Source of the DNA: CAVSUZ01 sp963795415
Lineage (GTDB): Bacteria > Pseudomonadota > Alphaproteobacteria > Acetobacterales > Acetobacteraceae
DNA length: 64,000 bases
Direction of reading: 5' to 3'
Assembly: GCA_963795415.1 (NCBI GenBank)
Contig: CAWCHQ010000003.1
Location: forward strand, 1,178,001-1,242,000
Shown here: positions 60,160-64,000 of the stretch, piece after piece
Layout: every line of letters begins with the position of its first letter
How positions within the stretch are numbered: the first letter of the stretch is position 1
Program-made: the position numbers and the translations under genes
Notes under the pieces: model-generated
What the model saw: the letters and a program-made list of their open reading frames with translations, nothing else
Told to the model about the DNA's origin: nothing
Databases searched by the model: none

Positions 60160-61567
60160 CTACTGCGCCGAGGCCGACCGCTGTTGTTCAGCCATCGCGT
60201 TCGCCAGAACCAGCGCCTGCTGAAGCTGGAAGTCGGTTTGGTCCGGTTTCGCCGCATCAAACGCAGGGAACCCCGTCGGAGGCTTGTCAGGCAGCGACGA
60301 TGCAGTGGGTGGCATATCGGTCCGCGGCGGCGGAGCGTCCTGTGTCCCCCCGCTGTTCGTGATCGTGTTATTAAGATCCCACTCATGCGCGGGGCCGAAA
60401 TGCTCCTCCGGGTCCCGCGATTCCGCAATCTTCACATCCGGCGCGATTCCCAGATCCTGGATCGAGCGGCCTGAGGGCGTGTAGTAACGCGCCGTGGTCA
60501 GCCGCATGGCGCCGCCGCCCGGCAACGAAATCACCGTTTGCACGGAGCCCTTCCCGAAGCTGCGCTCACCCAGCAGTACCGCCCGGTGATGGTCCTGTAG
60601 CGCACCTGAGACGATCTCGCTGGACGAAGCCGACCCGTTATTGATCAGCACGACCAGCGGCACGCCCGGTATCAGATCACTCCCCTTGGCGTCCCAGCGC
60701 TGCGAGTTCATCCGAATGCCGCCCGCGTGTGGAAACAACCTCGCCGTGGTCCACGAAATCGCTGGAGACAGCAACGGCCTGATCCAGCAACCCACCTGGA
60801 TTGTTCCGAAGGTCCAGGATCAGCGCACGAAGATGCCCGTTCGCCTGCTGCTTCAGCTTGGCGATCGCGTCGTGAACACCTTGATCCGCGTTCTCCGTGA
60901 ACTGCGACAGACGCAGATAGCCAATGTCGTGCGGCTCCATCCGGTCCTTGACGACCTGGATGTGAATAATCTGCCGCTCCAGCGACACCACAACAGGCTT
61001 ATCGACGCCCTGCCGCTTGATGGTCAGCGTGATCTTGGAGTTGGGCGGCCCGCGCATCTCATCCACCGCCTTGCTCAGCGGCAAACCCTCGACCGTCTTG
61101 CCGTCCAGCGCCGTGATGATGTCGCCCGCCTTTATCCCAGCCCGGGACGCCGGCGTGTCATCGATCGGGCTGATCACGCGGATCAGGCCCTGATCCTCGG
61201 TCACCTCGATGCCCAGCCCGCCGAATTTCCCCTGGGTCTGCACCTGCATGTCACGGAACTGCGAGGCGGTCATATACGCCGAGTGCGGATCAAGCCCGCT
61301 CAGCATGCCGTTCAGCGCGTTCTCGACCAGGGTTTTGTCCGGCACGGGTTGGACATATTCCGCCCGGACCCTTTCAAACACGTCCCCGAACAACGTCAGC
61401 CACCGGTACGTATCAGCACGGGAGCTAGCGGAGTCCTCCTGCGCTATGGCGGCGGAAATCCCCAGATGCGGGGAAATCACACGATAAGCCGGCACAGCCG
61501 CCACGCCGGCGACGAAGGCAGCGCCGAGCAGCAGGGAGTTGCGAAAGTGACGTGACCCAGATCTCAT
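60160..61567 (-). pseudogene. ctpA: Carboxy-terminal processing protease (S41), one frameshift
   Basis: Periplasmic protease with signal peptide (FRNSLLLGAAFVAGVAAV). The PDZ domain is at FGGLGIEVTEDQGLIRV to GIKAGDIITALDGK, then LRLSQFTENADQGVHDAIAK and LRNNPGGLLDQAV. An extra base near 60703 shifts the frame after RGRHSDEL; the catalytic part follows: PLVVLINNGSASSSEIVSGA with nucleophile Ser, then GERSFGKGSVQTV with the general-base Lys, and ARYYTPSGRSIQ. Corrected length about 468 residues. Likely intact in the cell. Confidence 0.88.
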
Positions 61568-61720
61568 ACGGTTGAACCTCTCGCGGTCCTGGTCGAAGCA
61601 GTCACGCTATGTTGACCGGAGCGCCTGATCAAGTGAAGAGCGCCGTATCTATCCGGGTTCCGAAGCTCGCAGTCCAGCCCTGAATTCTTACGTGTTGCTC
61701 AATTGCCGGTGCCCACGGAA

Positions 61721-62893
61721 CTAACTTGCTGATTTCAGCCACGATGCGGGGTCAGCCGGCTCACCGGCCCGGCGTAGTTCGAGGTAGAGCACGGGGTTGT
61801 CGTCCGGCATTTCTCCCAGCACGCCGCCGGCGCCGACCAACTCGCCAGCTTTCACGGCGAACCGTTTGAGCCCGGCCAACACGAGATCCGTGCCGCCGCC
61901 GCAATCCAGAATGATCAGGTTCCGATAGCTGCGGAACGGCGCCGCAAACATTACCCGCCCACCGCAAGGCGCGGCCACCCGAGCCCCCGCCTCCGTCCGA
62001 TACGAAATTCCCTCCGCGCGGCCTACCTCCGCCGGATCCCCAAAATGCCGGATCACTGCACCGGTAACAGGGGTCAGCAGCCGGCCCGGCGCGTGCATTG
62101 GAATCGCCATCGCGACCTTCCGCTTTGCCGCCTGCCGCTCCCCGCGCGCCTCCTCGGCTTGCAGCTTCCCAAGCAACGCACGCAGGCCGGTGGCCTCGGC
62201 CCCGAGTTGCGCGGCGCGGCGGCCGGCCGCAGAGGCCGCTTCCTCGGCCGTACGGCGCGCGGCTTCAGCAAACGCAGTTTGCCGCGCGAGGTCGGCGGCC
62301 GCCGTAGCCTGAGCCGCTTCCGCCGCACTCAGTGCCGGGGCGGCGGCCGCAAGCTGTTCCGTGGCCACCCGCAACGCCGCCTGTTCTTTCCGCAACTCCT
62401 CGACCCGCTGACCGATCGCGCCGGCAACAGCATGCAGGACCGACACGCCGCGAATCGCATCCTCCGGGGGAAGCGACACGGCCAGCATGGTTTCCGCCGG
62501 ATAGCGCGACAGGCGCTCCAGCACCGGCAATAGCGGTTCGAGCGCTTTCGTTTCACTGGCAACCCGTTCCTCGGCATCCCGCCGCGCCCGCTCCAACGCC
62601 TGCATCTTTGCGGCCGCAGCCGTGGTTGCGCGTCGAGCATCGCGCAGGCGCACTTCCGCGACTGCCCGCTCCGCCGCCAGCCGGGTCGCTTCGGCCGCCG
62701 CCACAGCGGCCTTCTGCGCCGCGGTTTGCTGTTCGCCCAGCGCAGCCGCACGATCCTGTTCGGCAGCGTTCAGTCGCGCGCGGGCCTGCTCGAGCGACGC
62801 CGGCTCCGCCGCGAACACCTGCAGAGCAGTCACTATCGCCGCCAGCAATCCAAGGCTGGCCGACTGGACCCGCCCCTCAGCCGCCGGTCGCAT
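61721..62893 (-). CDS. EnvC-like murein hydrolase activator with degenerate LytM domain
   Basis: 390 residues. A signal segment (LGLLAAIVTALQVFAA), a long Ala/Glu/Arg-rich coiled coil at about 30-270, then an M23/LytM-like domain (ITPxTGAV-like LTPVTGAVIRHFGDPA; ARVAAPCGGRVMFAAPFRSY; AVKAGELVGAGGVLGEMP). The zinc ligands of active M23 enzymes are missing: LIILDCGGG replaces the xxxHG region and LYLELR replaces LHFE. This matches EnvC, which activates amidases without cutting. Start ATG 62893 overlaps gpmI by 17 bases. Confidence 0.88.
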   Translation of the reverse strand: MRPAAEGRVQSASLGLLAAIVTALQVFAAEPASLEQARARLNAAEQDRAAALGEQQTAAQKAAVAAAEATRLAAERAVAEVRLRDARRATTAAAAKMQALERARRDAEERVASETKALEPLLPVLERLSRYPAETMLAVSLPPEDAIRGVSVLHAVAGAIGQRVEELRKEQAALRVATEQLAAAAPALSAAEAAQATAAADLARQTAFAEAARRTAEEAASAAGRRAAQLGAEATGLRALLGKLQAEEARGERQAAKRKVAMAIPMHAPGRLLTPVTGAVIRHFGDPAEVGRAEGISYRTEAGARVAAPCGGRVMFAAPFRSYRNLIILDCGGGTDLVLAGLKRFAVKAGELVGAGGVLGEMPDDNPVLYLELRRAGEPADPASWLKSAS

Positions 62894-64000
62894 TGATCAG
62901 CGAGCCGCCAGTCATATCGGCCGGCTTTGGCAGCCCCATCATGGCCAGAAGCGTCGGAGCAATATCCGCCAGCCGGCCGTCATGCAGGCTGCGCACCCCG
63001 GGGCACTCAAGTAACACAGGCACTACGTTGGTTGTGTGGGCGGTATGCGGCCCCCCCGTTTCAGGATCGCGCATCAGTTCGCAATTACCGTGATCAGCCG
63101 TGATCAGCAGCGCACCCCCTTGCGCCTCGATTGCTTGCGCAATCCGCCCCAGCCCGGAATCAACCGTTTCCACCGCTTTTATCGCGGCCGCAAGGCTGCC
63201 CGTGTGACCGACCATATCCGGATTGGCGTAGTTCAGGATGATCAGGTCGTACTTCCTCGAACTCGATGGCTGTGACGATCTTATCCGTAAGCTCCGGCGC
63301 TGACATCTCTGGTTGTTTGTCATAGGTGGCCACCTTCGGCGATGGGACGAGGATGCGATCCTCTCCGGGAAACTGTGTCTCCCGCCCGCCATTCAGAAAA
63401 TACGTGACGTGCGGATACTTCTCGGTTTCCGCGGCGCGGAGTTGGGTCCGCCCAGCCTCGGCGGCCACCTCGCCAAGCAGATGCGCCATGTGTTCCGGCG
63501 GGAACAGCGTACCCAGAAAGCTGTCGAGTTCATTACTGTACCTGTGTCATCCCGGCCGCAGCGGCAAACCGGATCTGGCGCGGGCGGGAAAAGCCGTCAA
63601 ACTTCGGATCCAGAAGCGCGGAAAGAATCTCGCGCACGCGGTCGGCGCGGAAGTTGAAGCACAACACCGCATCCCCATCGCGCATCCCGGCGTATTCACC
63701 CACCACGGCGGGCGTCACAAACTCATCGAACGTGCCTGCCTGATAGGCGGCATCCATGACCGCCAACGCACTCGGAAAATGCGGCCCCTCGGCCTCCGCC
63801 AGAACCTGATAAGCTTTCAGCACCCGCTCCCATCTCTTGTCGCGGTCCATCGCGAAGTAGCGGCCGCAGACCGTGGCGATCCGGGCTGAGGGCGGTAACG
63901 CGGCTTCCAACCGGGCCAGGTCGCCCTTCCCAGACTGCGGGGGCGTATCGCGGCCATCCGTGAAAGCATGTACGCTTATTGACAGGTCGGCCTGATGCAG
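62877..64000 (-). pseudogene. gpmI: Cofactor-independent phosphoglycerate mutase, C-terminal part, two frameshifts
   Basis: Glycolytic enzyme interconverting 3- and 2-phosphoglycerate; the 5' end lies beyond the right edge. From 64000, SISVHAFTDGRDTPPQSG and GRYFAMDRDKRWERVLKAY are read; an extra base at GGTAC near 63540 shifts to SNELDSFLGTLFPPEHMAHL; a second near 63252, beside GTAC, shifts to KYDLIILNYANPDMVGHTG. The metal-site motif LITADHGNCELMRD and the HTTNVVPVLL stretch follow. Everything needed is present, and disruption of this central enzyme is implausible in vivo, so both shifts are probably errors. Confidence 0.92.

Overview
The window reads as chromosomal DNA from a GC-rich alphaproteobacterium, most likely Rhodospirillales/Acetobacteraceae. 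This rests on family resemblance rather than a marker-gene tree. The support is the hemC-hemD-mitofilin-hemY cluster divergent from tsaD, an ATP12-type ATPase chaperone, a gpmI-envC-ctpA-deacetylase-rppH operon, petBC with hemF, FCD-type GntR regulation, and several alphaproteobacterial-style palindromic repeats. There are no rRNA genes, no intact insertion sequence, no CRISPR array and no prophage.

Layout. 0-6 kb: a GntR regulator, a binding-protein-dependent sugar importer without its own ATPase, a TIM-barrel sugar isomerase and a broken Gfo/Idh dehydrogenase. 6-11 kb: a single-domain cyclic-nucleotide-binding protein followed by an 879-residue membrane fusion (NapH-like Fe-S module, [2Fe-2S] domain, NirB-like FAD oxidoreductase), facing an HtrA protease. 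11-15 kb: an accessory block with a short all-helical adaptor-like protein, a TPR protein with seven near-identical 47-residue repeats, a FecR-domain protein and an outer-membrane protein. 15-17 kb: a purine permease and a VapBC-type locus with a decayed toxin. 17-31 kb: SCO1, an acetyltransferase, a pseudouridine synthase, AsmA, ATP12, acylphosphatase, Nudix, YidB, tsaD and the heme cluster. 31-43 kb: accessory genes (an AT-rich orphan, an amidase, a decayed monooxygenase, a cupin, uronate dehydrogenase), a complete branched-chain-type ABC importer, tRNA-Asn and a second ruined toxin-antitoxin pair. 43-52 kb: katG, small secreted proteins, a TauABC/SsuABC-like importer divergent from an amidohydrolase, and thiL-MFS-orf. 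52-64 kb: hemF, petB-petC-mtnP, rlpA, a dienelactone hydrolase with a stop codon, and the rppH...gpmI operon, cut by the right edge.

Two patterns stand out. First, at least thirteen genes, including normally essential ones (gpmI, ctpA, rluC-type, asmA), carry single-base indels. Most are probably assembly errors, while a few (monooxygenase, both vapC genes) also lack sequence and look truly dead. Second, the intergenic spaces hold at least four unrelated families of palindromic repeats. One is a two-hairpin element in three copies whose stems show compensatory changes. Two other repeat types have become the coding 3' ends of genes (hemY and the sugar isomerase). The best candidates for undescribed biology are the cNMP-binding/Fe-S-FAD pair, the adaptor-TPR pair and the two-hairpin element.
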